Shown one piece after another: positions 17,679-25,153 of a DNA stretch of 64,000 nt. The position numbers and the translations under genes were made by a program. Source of the DNA: Bacillus sp. EB106-08-02-XG196 (GTDB lineage: Bacteria; Bacillota; Bacilli; Bacillales; Cytobacillaceae); contig NZ_JABWSY010000021.1 in NCBI RefSeq assembly GCF_013396335.1, positions 40,991-104,990 of the forward strand, given 5' to 3'. The number at the start of each line of letters is the position of its first letter. Position 1 is the stretch's first letter. The notes under the pieces were generated by a model. That model was not told where the DNA came from. It did no database searches and worked only from the letters and a program-made list of their open reading frames with translations.

Positions 17679-18782
17679 CTATAAACCAAGTTTTTTTATG
17701 AAATCGACTGTTTCCTGATGTTCCGGTTTGATTAGTTTTAATAACTTTTTATCTGTCTTAACAAGGGCATTACCATTTTCATCGGCAATGGGTCTAGTGA
17801 AAGCTGTACTCTTTATAACTCTCCATTTTCCTCCCTGAACTTCAAGATGAAGATCGATAATTCCAAGTCGGCTTCCAAAGGCACCTGCCATGACAACAGG
17901 TTTTCCTTTGATTTTTCCTTCGTCAATATTTGTCTTAGGTAAATCCTTGTAGGAGCGTCCAGGGAAGATGCCATGAGAATGCCCGGCTAAAATGGCATCA
18001 ATTTCTTGAATCTCACTTAGGTAATAGATTGCATTTTCCGTTTCAGGATGGTATGGTTCGCTATCAATTCCCGTATGGGCGAGTGCGATAATAATATCGG
18101 CACCTTTTGCCTTCATAATCGGGACATATTCCTTCGCCGTTTCCACAATTGGCCGCGCGAATACTTTTCCCTCTAAATTTGCTTTATCCCATCTCATGAT
18201 TTGAGGCGGCATGAATCCAATGACGCCAATATTTATTTCATGATTTTGTCCCTGATTGTCCACAACATTCCTTTTTAAAATGACATAAGGCTTAAAGTAG
18301 GGCTTATTGGTTTTTGTTTTATATACGTTTGCATTAACCACGGGCATTTTTAGACCCTTTAGAACGGTTTTTAGGAATTTAAGGCCATAATTTAATTCAT
18401 GATTGCCGATTGCAATACCATCATACTTCAAATAATTAAAAGCATTGTAAACGGGATGTATTTCCCCTTTTTGAATTCCTTTAATTCTGACTAGGTATTC
18501 ACCTAGCGGGTTGCCTTTTAAATGGTCGCCATTATCAAACAGAAGGGAATTTACGGCCTCACTTCTCGCCTGATGAATAAGGCTGGAGGTCTTTACAAGC
18601 CCAATATGATTGTCTGTTTTCGTCTGGTAATAATCATAATTCACTAAAGCAGCATGCAAATCCGTTGTCTCAAGGATGCGTAAATCAACGATTCCAATGT
18701 GTTCTGCATGCATGTTAGAAGGAAATGGTGCCTGAGAGATTGCAAACACGAAGAGAAATAGGAATAACTTTTTATTGTTCAT
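17679..18782 (-). CDS. Exported metallophosphoesterase, 5'-nucleotidase-like catalytic domain only
   Basis: 367 aa. A signal peptide (MNNKKLFLFLFVFAISQAPFPSNMHA) is followed by a calcineurin-type domain with all metal motifs in order: ETTDLHAAL, FDNGDHLKGNP, IGNHELNYG, ALAHTGID and LAGHSHGIFPG. The family (YfkN/UshA/CpdB type) hydrolyses nucleotides or cyclic nucleotides outside the cell. The C-terminal 5'-nucleotidase substrate-binding domain that completes UshA-like enzymes is missing, so either the protein is a stand-alone catalytic domain with different specificity or it works with another protein. The minus-strand start has an AGAGGGGG site. Confidence 0.88.
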   Translation of the reverse strand: MNNKKLFLFLFVFAISQAPFPSNMHAEHIGIVDLRILETTDLHAALVNYDYYQTKTDNHIGLVKTSSLIHQARSEAVNSLLFDNGDHLKGNPLGEYLVRIKGIQKGEIHPVYNAFNYLKYDGIAIGNHELNYGLKFLKTVLKGLKMPVVNANVYKTKTNKPYFKPYVILKRNVVDNQGQNHEINIGVIGFMPPQIMRWDKANLEGKVFARPIVETAKEYVPIMKAKGADIIIALAHTGIDSEPYHPETENAIYYLSEIQEIDAILAGHSHGIFPGRSYKDLPKTNIDEGKIKGKPVVMAGAFGSRLGIIDLHLEVQGGKWRVIKSTAFTRPIADENGNALVKTDKKLLKLIKPEHQETVDFIKKLGL

Positions 18783-18961
18783 AAACGTCAGCCCCCTCTA
18801 AACGGTTAGTTATGTGTTATTATTTGGAAGTTTGCAGCTGTTGATACATAAGAAATAAACCTTTAAAAGAACAAACTCATGTTCATTAAACTGTGACATT
18901 GGTCAACGCAGATTTGAGAAAAGGTCCTTTATAATAAAGTATATAATCGATATTTATTAAA

Positions 18962-18976
18962 ATGTAATCGCTTTCA
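18962..18976 (+). promoter_or_regulatory. CcpA cre site before the oxoacid:ferredoxin oxidoreductase operon
   Basis: ATGTAATCGCTTTCA matches the cre consensus WTGNAANCGNWNNCW at all 15 positions. It lies 33 bp upstream of the TTG start at 19009, after TATAAT-like sequences at 18930 and 18942, so it would sit near or downstream of the transcription start and repress in the presence of glucose. No clean -35/-10 pair with normal spacing was found. Confidence 0.75.
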
Positions 18977-19008
18977 CAAAAGTTCTGTTTAAGGGGGTAT
19001 CCAGAACA

Positions 19009-19677
19009 TTGAATAGAATCACCATCCTAACTGGTCACTTTGGGAGTGGCAAAACAGAGATTGCGATAAATCTGGCATTAAATGAGAAAAAGTTGCATAA
19101 CAAAACAGCTATTAACGACTTAGATATCATTAATCCCTATTTTCGTTCTAGGGATGTTTCCGAAATTTTCGAGCAGCAGAATATTGAATTAATAGCTCCT
19201 GCCAACCGGCTGGCAACCTCAGATTTACCCATTGTTTCGGGAGAAATCTATCGTGTTTTACATGATCAAAGCTATCGAGTTATTATCGACGCAGGCGGCG
19301 ATAAAGATGGGGCTATGGCATTAGGGCAGTATTATCATGAATGGAAGCATTTAGAACCGGAGCTGTTATTCGTACTAAACGCGAACCGTCCATATGTCAG
19401 GACCTTAGAAGGAGCGAAGTACTCGATTGAGCAGATTGAAAAGGCTGCTCGATTAAGGGTAACGGGAATCATCAACAATTCAAATATCGGCAGCGAAACG
19501 AGCATGGCTGACATCCTCAATGGGTATGAATTAAGCACGAAGATATCAAACATGCTATCAATCCCGCTGCTATACACAACCATCTCTGTGGATTTAGAAA
19601 ATGAAGCCAATTGTTTTGCAAAAAGCCATCAGGTAATGTTCATCAAACGCTTTATGAAATTACCATGGGAAGGATAG
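19009..19677 (+). CDS. P-loop ATPase of the MinD/CobQ type in a ferredoxin oxidoreductase operon
   Basis: 222 aa. It opens with ITILTGHFGSGKTEIAINLA, a deviant Walker A, then NDLDIINPYFRSRDV, and VIIDAGGDKDGAMALGQY as a Walker B-like segment, and NANRPYVRTLEGA. The start is TTG with AAGGGGG about 13 bases upstream. The stop is 11 bp before the ferredoxin gene, so it is the first gene of the operon. ParA/MinD-like ATPases beside iron-sulfur enzymes sometimes act in cluster or cofactor loading; a maturation or activation role is inferred, not shown. I do not recognise a named family. Confidence 0.75.
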   Translation: MNRITILTGHFGSGKTEIAINLALNEKKLHNKTAINDLDIINPYFRSRDVSEIFEQQNIELIAPANRLATSDLPIVSGEIYRVLHDQSYRVIIDAGGDKDGAMALGQYYHEWKHLEPELLFVLNANRPYVRTLEGAKYSIEQIEKAARLRVTGIINNSNIGSETSMADILNGYELSTKISNMLSIPLLYTTISVDLENEANCFAKSHQVMFIKRFMKLPWEG

Positions 19678-19688
19678 GGTGAAAAACA

Positions 19689-19919
19689 GTGGAAAAGAGA
19701 GTTGTTTTTAATGAGGATATTTGTAAGTCGTGCGGACTTTGTGTTCAGATATGCCCAACAAATGTTATTTTCCTAGCAGACTATTTAAATGGAAAAGGCT
19801 ATCGTCCAGCAGCCGTAACCGATCAGGATCATTGTATCAGCTGTGCAAAATGTGCTCAAATATGCCCGGATTGTGTCATTTCGGTGTATAGACCAGTAAA
19901 GGTGCTGCAAACTGTTTAA
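19689..19919 (+). CDS. 2[4Fe-4S] ferredoxin subunit of 2-oxoacid:ferredoxin oxidoreductase
   Basis: 76 aa with two classical clusters: CKSCGLCVQICP (residues about 13-24) and CISCAKCAQICPDC (about 48-61). In VorD/KorD-type subunits these carry electrons from the TPP site to external ferredoxin. It lies 18 bp ahead of the alpha-subunit gene. Together with the three genes behind it, it makes a complete four-subunit enzyme (delta, alpha, beta, gamma). Confidence 0.92.
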   Translation: MEKRVVFNEDICKSCGLCVQICPTNVIFLADYLNGKGYRPAAVTDQDHCISCAKCAQICPDCVISVYRPVKVLQTV

Positions 19920-19937
19920 TTTGAAAGGGGCTTATGT

Positions 19938-21002
19938 ATGGGAAAAGTATTAATGAAGGGTAATGAAGTCATCGCTGAAGCGGCGGTCCAGGCAGGCTGT
20001 AAATACTTTTTTGGCTATCCGATTACACCGCAAAGTGAGTTAGTAGCATACATGGCGAGAAGACTTCCAGAGGTAGGCGGATTATTTCTACAGGCTGAAA
20101 GCGAAATTGCTGCGATCAATATGGTTTATGGTGCTGCTGGGACAGGAGTCAGGGTTATGACCTCCTCTTCAAGTCCTGGATTCAGCTTAAAACAGGAGGG
20201 AATTTCCTATTTAGTAGGTTCAGAGCTTCCTGCTGTCGTGGTAAACATCGTTCGGGGCGGACCTGGCTTAGGGAATATCCAGCCTGCCCAGTCTGATTAC
20301 TTCCAGGTAACGAAAGGCGGCGGTCATGGGGACTATAATATCCCCGTGTTGGCACCCGCCACTTTACAAGAAATAGTCGAATTAACAAGTGAAGCATTTG
20401 ACATCGCCGACCGCTACCGGACACCTGTCATTTTAATGGGGGATGGGCTGCTTGGGCAAATGATGGAGCCGGTTGAATTTGGTGAGCGGACTGTATCCGA
20501 ACTACCAGAAAAAAATTGGGCAACGACCGGAACACGCGGAGACGGTCCTCGAAGAATTATCACCTCACTAGAGCTTAATGCAGAAGCGCTGGAAACGCGT
20601 AACGAAGCCTTGCAGAATAAGTTTGCGAGAATAAAAGAAAACGAGGTTCGCTTCGAAACCTATCAAACGGACGACGCTGACTATATTATGGTAGCTTTTG
20701 GCACGGTTGCCCGAATTACCATGAATGCCATAAAAAAAGCAAGGCAGCAAGGTTTAAAAGTAGGATTAATCCGTCCGATTTCGCTTTGGCCTTTCCCTGA
20801 AAAACCCTTTCTAGAAACGAGAGATGGAGTAAAAGGATATATTTCCGTAGAAATGAATGCCGGGCAGATGGTTGAAGATGTGAGATTAGCTGTTAACGGC
20901 CATGCAGAGGTGGACTTTTACGGACGGACAGGAGGAATTGTTCCGACACAGGAAGAAATTTATCAAAAGATTTTATCTGTAACCGGAGGGATAACGGTAT
21001 GA
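19938..21002 (+). CDS. 2-oxoacid:ferredoxin oxidoreductase alpha subunit (VorB/KorA type)
   Basis: 354 aa, similar in length to archaeal and clostridial VorB. It starts KGNEVIAEAAVQAGCKYFFGYPITPQSE, the pyrimidine-binding domain, then QAESEIAAINMVYGAAGTG, and SSSPGFSLKQEG. The enzyme oxidatively decarboxylates a 2-oxoacid to acyl-CoA, reducing ferredoxin. The lack of a fused gamma domain and the VorB-like ends favour branched-chain 2-oxoacids or 2-oxoglutarate, but the substrate is not fixed by sequence. The last codons overlap the beta-subunit start (ATGA type). Confidence 0.9.
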   Translation: MGKVLMKGNEVIAEAAVQAGCKYFFGYPITPQSELVAYMARRLPEVGGLFLQAESEIAAINMVYGAAGTGVRVMTSSSSPGFSLKQEGISYLVGSELPAVVVNIVRGGPGLGNIQPAQSDYFQVTKGGGHGDYNIPVLAPATLQEIVELTSEAFDIADRYRTPVILMGDGLLGQMMEPVEFGERTVSELPEKNWATTGTRGDGPRRIITSLELNAEALETRNEALQNKFARIKENEVRFETYQTDDADYIMVAFGTVARITMNAIKKARQQGLKVGLIRPISLWPFPEKPFLETRDGVKGYISVEMNAGQMVEDVRLAVNGHAEVDFYGRTGGIVPTQEEIYQKILSVTGGITV

Positions 21003-21751
21003 CGATGAAAACAGTTTTTAAAAAAACGAACGGTTTGACCGATACCCCTACACATTACTGTCCTGGCTGTACACACGGTGTCATCCACCGGCTTGTCGGT
21101 GAGGTATTGGAAGAAATGGATATATTAGAGGACACGATTGGGGTTGCCTCTGTCGGTTGTTCAGTTTTATCCTATGAATATTTTAATTGTGATATGACCC
21201 AGGCGGCTCACGGCCGGGCTCCCGCTGTGGCAACAGGTGTGAAAAGGGTGCTGCCTGACCGCTTTGTATTTACCTATCAAGGTGATGGGGACCTTGCATC
21301 TATCGGCATAAGCGAAGTCATTCATGCCGCCGCAAGAGGGGAAAAAATTACGGTAATTTTTGTGAATAATGCGATCTATGGAATGACAGGCGGACAAATG
21401 GCACCGACTACCTTGATCGGCCAAAAAACAACTACTACCCCTTTTGGACGTGATGAAAGTATTCAGGGCTCGCCAATAAAAGTCTGTGAAATGCTGGCAA
21501 CATTAGACGGAACTGCCTACATTGAAAGAGTTTCTGCCCATGATGTACCGCATATTCAAAAGGCTAAACGTGCGATTCGGAAAGCATTTGAAGCACAAAA
21601 GAATGGGTTGGGTTTTTCTATGGTTGAGATATTATCAACCTGCCCGACTAACTGGGGACTTGATCCTTATGAATCCCTTGAGTGGGTGAAAGATAATATG
21701 ATTCCTGCATATCCTCTAGGCGTTTATAAAAATAAAGAGGGGGGCCATTAA
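20999..21751 (+). CDS. 2-oxoacid:ferredoxin oxidoreductase beta subunit (TPP-binding)
   Basis: 250 aa. It begins with THYCPGCTHGVIHRLV, and the TPP/Mg motif is visible as GDGDLASIGISEVIHAAARGE followed by VNNAIYGMTGGQMAPTT. The beta subunit binds thiamine diphosphate and performs the decarboxylation with alpha. It starts inside the end of the alpha gene (4-base overlap) and ends 2 bp before gamma, so translation of the three subunits is coupled. Confidence 0.92.
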   Translation: MTMKTVFKKTNGLTDTPTHYCPGCTHGVIHRLVGEVLEEMDILEDTIGVASVGCSVLSYEYFNCDMTQAAHGRAPAVATGVKRVLPDRFVFTYQGDGDLASIGISEVIHAAARGEKITVIFVNNAIYGMTGGQMAPTTLIGQKTTTTPFGRDESIQGSPIKVCEMLATLDGTAYIERVSAHDVPHIQKAKRAIRKAFEAQKNGLGFSMVEILSTCPTNWGLDPYESLEWVKDNMIPAYPLGVYKNKEGGH

Positions 21752-21753
21752 AC

Positions 21754-22296
21754 ATGTTGGAGGAAATCATTGTTGCGGGATTTGGCGGACAGGGTGTCAT
21801 GTCAATGGGTCAACTGATAGCTTATGCCGGTATGCTAGAAGGAAAGGGCGTTTCATGGCTGCCATCCTATGGTCCTGAACAACGCGGTGGAACGGCAAAT
21901 TGTGCGGTTGTTGTATCCGATGAACCCGTGGGTTCGCCGCTAGTCACAAATCCTTCGACAGCAATAGTTCTAAATAATCCTTCTTTCGATAAATTCGAAC
22001 CACGCGTACGGCCAGGAGGATTATTGATTATTAATTCATCATTAGTGACAAGAGTTTCCGAACGCAGCGATATCGAAATTATTGAATTAACTGCAACCGA
22101 TATCGCAGCTGACCTTGGAAATGCACGGGTTGCGAACATGATTTTATTGGGTGCCTTTATTGAACTGACAAAGGTGGTATCAAGTGAATCCATCATACAA
22201 TCATTGAAAAAAGTCCTGTCAGAAGAAAAGTACCATTTAATCGAGGTTAATAGACAAGCACTCAATAAGGGACTTAGTTCAGTAAAAACAGCCTGA
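21754..22296 (+). CDS. 2-oxoacid:ferredoxin oxidoreductase gamma subunit
   Basis: 180 aa. It opens with IIVAGFGGQGVMSMGQLIAYAGMLEGK, the glycine-rich signature of the pyruvate/ketoisovalerate oxidoreductase gamma domain, followed by LPSYGPEQRGGTANCAVVVSD. This subunit binds CoA and contacts the alpha/beta pair. It is the last gene of the operon; the stop overlaps the terminator stem. All subunits look intact, which argues for a working enzyme in an organism that probably grows at low oxygen at times. Confidence 0.92.
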   Translation: MLEEIIVAGFGGQGVMSMGQLIAYAGMLEGKGVSWLPSYGPEQRGGTANCAVVVSDEPVGSPLVTNPSTAIVLNNPSFDKFEPRVRPGGLLIINSSLVTRVSERSDIEIIELTATDIAADLGNARVANMILLGAFIELTKVVSSESIIQSLKKVLSEEKYHLIEVNRQALNKGLSSVKTA

Positions 22297-22316
22297 TTAT
22301 CATTCAGGCTGTTTTT
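22284..22316 (+). terminator. Terminator of the oxidoreductase operon
   Basis: AAAAACAGCCTGA pairs with TCAGGCTGTTTTT; the left arm includes the gamma-subunit stop codon. Confidence 0.9.
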
Positions 22317-22379
22317 ACATTTGAGTCATCATTAAATGGAAGCTTACACGGGGAAAAAAAAAGCCAGTTTTTCGGACAT

Positions 22380-22550
22380 GCTATTCGTACCCGTTCCGGT
22401 TGAAAAAGGGGCCAAGCGGTAACGAATAGAAGCTATTCGTGCCTGTTCAGGTTGAAAAAGGAGACGAGCGGTAACGAATAAAGGCTATTCGTGCCCGTTC
22501 GGGCTGAAAAAGGAGCCAAGCGGTAACGAAAAGTTCTAATTGTGCCCATC
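22380..22550. repeat. Tandem 52-bp repeat of 45-nt dyads, 3.3 copies (variant A)
   Basis: Copies start at 22380, 22432 and 22484, with a decayed partial copy from 22535. Each has a 45-nt dyad (first at 22383-22427) with ATTCGT at the left end and ACGAAT at the right, inside it CCG and CGGTA, and a 7-nt spacer. A conserved core reads TGAAAAAGGAGCCAAGCGG. It lies in the 468-bp gap before the DUF4256 gene; the rest of that gap shows no clear feature. Confidence 0.8.
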
Positions 22551-22764
22551 TATGGATGCTAAGGAAATTGTTCGAAGGAATAGGTTGGGGAGTAATCAAT
22601 CCCTTTTCAAAAAAAAGAACAAGATTTTGACACTTGGCAGACTTAGTAATGTGAGTAGACAGATGATTGTACGTAAAACCAAATGGGCAAGATTGTGGAG
22701 GAATGGATTTTCTTAATCATAAATTGTAAACTAAATTCACATAGCTATTAAGGGGGAAATTAAC

Positions 22765-23346
22765 ATGACAAACAGAACTGAAATCAGCACTAAAAAGGAG
22801 TTCTCACTAGAACGCCCTGAAGAATTACTCAGTGTATTAAAAGCCCGTTTTGAGAAAAACATGCACCGCCATAAAGGTCTTGAATGGGCTAAAGTTCAAG
22901 CAAAGCTGGATGCTAATACTGAAAAACTGTGGTCGCTCATTGAAATGGAAAGAACTGGCGGTGAACCGGATGTTGTTGGTTATGATGAAAAGAAGGATGA
23001 ATACTTTTTTTGTGATTGTTCAGCGGAAAGTCCTATAGGTCGCAGAAGTGTATGTTACGACCATGAAGCGCTGGAGGCAAGGAAAAAACATAAACCAGAA
23101 AATAGTGCTATGAATATGGCAGTTGAAATGGGCATTGAAGTTTTAACGGAAGAACAATACCGTGCCTTGCAGAAACTTGAAAGTTTCGATTTGAAAACGT
23201 CGAGTTGGGTGCAAACACCTTCTGATATTAGAAAACTCGGCGGTGCCCTTTTTTGCGATTGTCGCTTCGGACACGTCTTCTTGTATCATAACGGTGCGGA
23301 CTCCTACTATGGAGCCAGAGGGTTTCGCGGCTCACTAAGGGTCTAA
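22765..23346 (+). CDS. DUF4256 family protein
   Basis: 193 aa, matching the family in length. Characteristic stretches are GLEWAKVQAKL, SLIEMERTGGEPDVVG, FFCDCSAESPIGRRSVCYD and FCDCRFGHVFLYHNGADSYYGARG. The paired Cys-Asp-Cys motifs (about residues 91-93 and 165-167) could bind a metal. It has an AAGGGGG site ahead of ATG. No function is known for the family that I can name. It is probably monocistronic. Confidence 0.85.
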   Translation: MTNRTEISTKKEFSLERPEELLSVLKARFEKNMHRHKGLEWAKVQAKLDANTEKLWSLIEMERTGGEPDVVGYDEKKDEYFFCDCSAESPIGRRSVCYDHEALEARKKHKPENSAMNMAVEMGIEVLTEEQYRALQKLESFDLKTSSWVQTPSDIRKLGGALFCDCRFGHVFLYHNGADSYYGARGFRGSLRV

Positions 23347-23424
23347 ATTTTGCGCAGGCAACTAAATTTGAATTTGAGATCGCGATCACTTAGGCAATAG
23401 CTTTAATTTCATTCTTCAACTATT

Positions 23425-23458
23425 GGGCACTTTTCATGAGCATAGAAAGTGTCCTTTT
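23425..23458 (+). terminator. Terminator behind the DUF4256 gene
   Basis: GGGCACTTT and AAAGTGTCC pair (one G-U) around a 12-nt loop, followed by TTTT. Confidence 0.65.
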
Positions 23459-23524
23459 CATGAATCTCAAGGCTTAGTTAATTTAGTTATGGCGTATTTC
23501 TCCATGATACGGTTTCTTAATCAT

Positions 23525-23540
23525 GCAACCGTTCAGTTGC
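23525..23540. promoter_or_regulatory. Operator dyad 1 of the ArsR-type regulator
   Basis: GCAAC-N6-GTTGC palindrome just upstream of the -35 box; near-identical to the second dyad 29 bp downstream. Confidence 0.65.
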
Positions 23541-23546
23541 TTATGC

Positions 23547-23576
23547 TTGACAAGCAACCGTAGAGTTGCGTATACT
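23547..23576 (+). promoter_or_regulatory. Promoter of the ArsR/VOC genes, leaderless
   Basis: TTGACA (23547-23552) and TATACT (23571-23576) are separated by 18 bp. The predicted transcription start, about 7 bp beyond the -10 box, falls on the ATG at 23583, so the mRNA would have no leader. Confidence 0.75.
23554..23569. promoter_or_regulatory. Operator dyad 2, between -35 and -10
   Basis: GCAAC-N6-GTTGC palindrome filling the promoter spacer; a protein bound here would block RNA polymerase. Autorepression by the downstream ArsR-type protein is inferred. Confidence 0.7.
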
Positions 23577-23582
23577 CGATAT

Positions 23583-23861
23583 ATGAATTGGGACAAAGAA
23601 GCTATATTCAAAGCACTTGGTGACTCGACCCGGAGGCTTATATTGGACGAACTATCAGAACGCAACGAGCTAACGTTGTATGAAATAACAGTACGTCTCA
23701 TTATGAAGCACAATCTTTCCATTTCGCGACAAGCGATCGCTAAACATCTTTCTTCATTGGAAGACGCAGGCCTCGTAATATCAAAACGAAAGGGAAAGTA
23801 TCGAGTAATTATATTCAACAACGAACCACTTAAAGATTTGCTGAAAGGATGGTTAGAGTAA
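23583..23861 (+). CDS. ArsR-family winged-helix transcriptional regulator
   Basis: 92 aa from the ATG at 23583 (MNWDKEAIFKALGDSTRRLILDEL). An in-frame ATG at 23523 would lie upstream of the promoter, so it is rejected. The fold is the ArsR winged helix with SRQAIAKHLSSLEDAGLVISKRKGKY as recognition helix and wing. No CxC metal site is present, so it is not a classical arsenic or cadmium sensor. No Shine-Dalgarno sequence precedes the ATG, consistent with a leaderless mRNA. It likely controls itself and the VOC gene 85 bp downstream through the twin dyads. Confidence 0.85.
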   Translation: MNWDKEAIFKALGDSTRRLILDELSERNELTLYEITVRLIMKHNLSISRQAIAKHLSSLEDAGLVISKRKGKYRVIIFNNEPLKDLLKGWLE

Positions 23862-23946
23862 TTTTATTTTCAAAAACTTCTGACCAACTTAGGAGTTTTT
23901 CAACTTGTAGCCAGAGCACCAACATCGTAAAGGAGGCAAAAACAGA

Positions 23947-24330
23947 ATGAAAGTTATTGTTACCAGTATATTCGTACAAGATCAAGACAAGGCACTGGAG
24001 TTTTATACAGAAAAGCTAGGTTTTGTAAAAAGGCATGACGTTCCCACCGGAGAATATAGGTGGATAACACTTGTTTCTCCTGATGAACAAAACGGTACTG
24101 AACTTTTGCTGGAACCGAATGTCCATCCTGCTGCAAAGGAGTATCAAAAGAGGATAACTTCTGAAGGCATCCCAGCAACAATGTTTGGCGTTGCCGATAT
24201 TCGAAAAGAGTACGAAAGATTAATGGAAAAAGGCGTAAAGTTTACTATGGAACCGACAAAAATGGGCGAAGTTACAATAGCTGTCTTCGATGATACATGC
24301 GGCAACCTTATTCAGATCATTCAGCAGTAA
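23947..24330 (+). CDS. VOC superfamily protein (glyoxalase/bleomycin-resistance-like)
   Basis: 127 aa, two beta-alpha-beta-beta-beta modules. Family features are FVQDQDKALEFYTEKLGFVKRHD at the N-terminus, TELLLEPN mid-protein and IAVFDDTCGNLIQIIQ at the end (the Glu and adjacent residues are typical metal ligands). The chemistry is unknown: VOC proteins include lyases, dioxygenases and drug-binding proteins. It has an AAAGGAGG site and lies directly behind the ArsR gene with no terminator between them, so they are probably co-regulated. Confidence 0.85.
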   Translation: MKVIVTSIFVQDQDKALEFYTEKLGFVKRHDVPTGEYRWITLVSPDEQNGTELLLEPNVHPAAKEYQKRITSEGIPATMFGVADIRKEYERLMEKGVKFTMEPTKMGEVTIAVFDDTCGNLIQIIQQ

Positions 24331-24420
24331 CTTCATGACGGTAGTAACCTAGTTCTTAACGACTTTATTCATAAGTTTTAAGTTAGGTGAAGTGTTTTTT
24401 ATCAAGAATAACTTTATGTT

Positions 24421-24450
24421 AACCCTGTCCTATTTTAAGGACGGGGTTTT
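24421..24450 (+). terminator. Terminator behind the VOC gene
   Basis: AACCCTGTCC pairs with GGACGGGGTT (one G-U) around an 8-nt loop; TTTT follows. Confidence 0.75.
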
Positions 24451-24592
24451 GCATTTCTAGGTCTATAATATGGTAGCCTTTTTAATAGACAGCTAATAAG
24501 TTAGCAGAATTATTTTTAGTAGAGCTCCCAAAATGGAACATTTAAAAAATACGAATCGTCTAAATACAAAATACAAGGAATGGGAGGAGAAA

Positions 24593-25153
24593 ATGTCCTA
24601 CATGGCGGATGTCCCTAACTCAGAACCCCTAAATCATTTAAATCGTGAAGAAAAGCTCAAATGGTTAATGAAGGCTTACGGCGATGATGTTATTAGAATT
24701 GCTTATACTTTTTTGAAACAAAAACAGCTGGCAGAAGATGTGGCACAAGAGGTATTTATAAAGTGCTACGAGAAAATGGATTCCTTTCGAAATGAATCAT
24801 CCTATAAAACATGGCTGATAAGGATTACTGTGAATAAATGTAAAGATGTTTTAAAAAGTTGGACTTTTAGAAATTTGTATTTTACAGATTTCTTTAAGCC
24901 AAAACACACATACTCTTCTCTAGAGAATTCATTTTTCGGCGTTGAGGAAAATCTAATCCTTTCTAAACAGGTAATAGAACTGCCAGTGAAATTAAGGGAA
25001 GTCATTATCCTATTTTATTATCAGGAGTTTTCAATCGAGGAAATATCGGACATGTTAAAGGTCAATTCAAATACGGTTAGAACTAGATTGCATCGCGGAC
25101 GCCAAAAATTAAAAGAAGGTTATGAAGGAGCGTGGGCAATTAGTGGAAAATAG
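24593..25153 (+). CDS. ECF-type RNA polymerase sigma factor
   Basis: An upstream in-frame ATG exists at 24533, but the ATG at 24593 has GGAGGAG 4-10 bases before it, so it is preferred (186 aa). Region 2 (about 40-105: AYTFLKQKQLAEDVAQEVFIKCYEKM) and region 4 (about 125-180: LPVKLREVIILFYYQEFSIEEISDML, then NTVRTRLHRGRQKLKEG) are clear. It is close to the SigM/SigV/SigY size class. Its end overlaps the start of a membrane protein gene that is probably its anti-sigma factor. No strong ECF promoter motif was confirmed upstream. Confidence 0.9.
   Translation: MSYMADVPNSEPLNHLNREEKLKWLMKAYGDDVIRIAYTFLKQKQLAEDVAQEVFIKCYEKMDSFRNESSYKTWLIRITVNKCKDVLKSWTFRNLYFTDFFKPKHTYSSLENSFFGVEENLILSKQVIELPVKLREVIILFYYQEFSIEEISDMLKVNSNTVRTRLHRGRQKLKEGYEGAWAISGK

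Noticed and set aside
18914..18947. Sigma-A promoter for the oxidoreductase operon using TTGAGA
   Set aside because: The two TATAAT candidates lie 10 and 22 bp from TTGAGA, outside the normal 16-18.
21867..22265. 132-codon minus-strand frame over the gamma subunit
   Set aside because: Shadow of a conserved coding frame; no RBS or family features.
23523..23582. Longer ArsR start at 23523
   Set aside because: It would lie upstream of the promoter and across the operator dyads, and the extra residues do not resemble the family.
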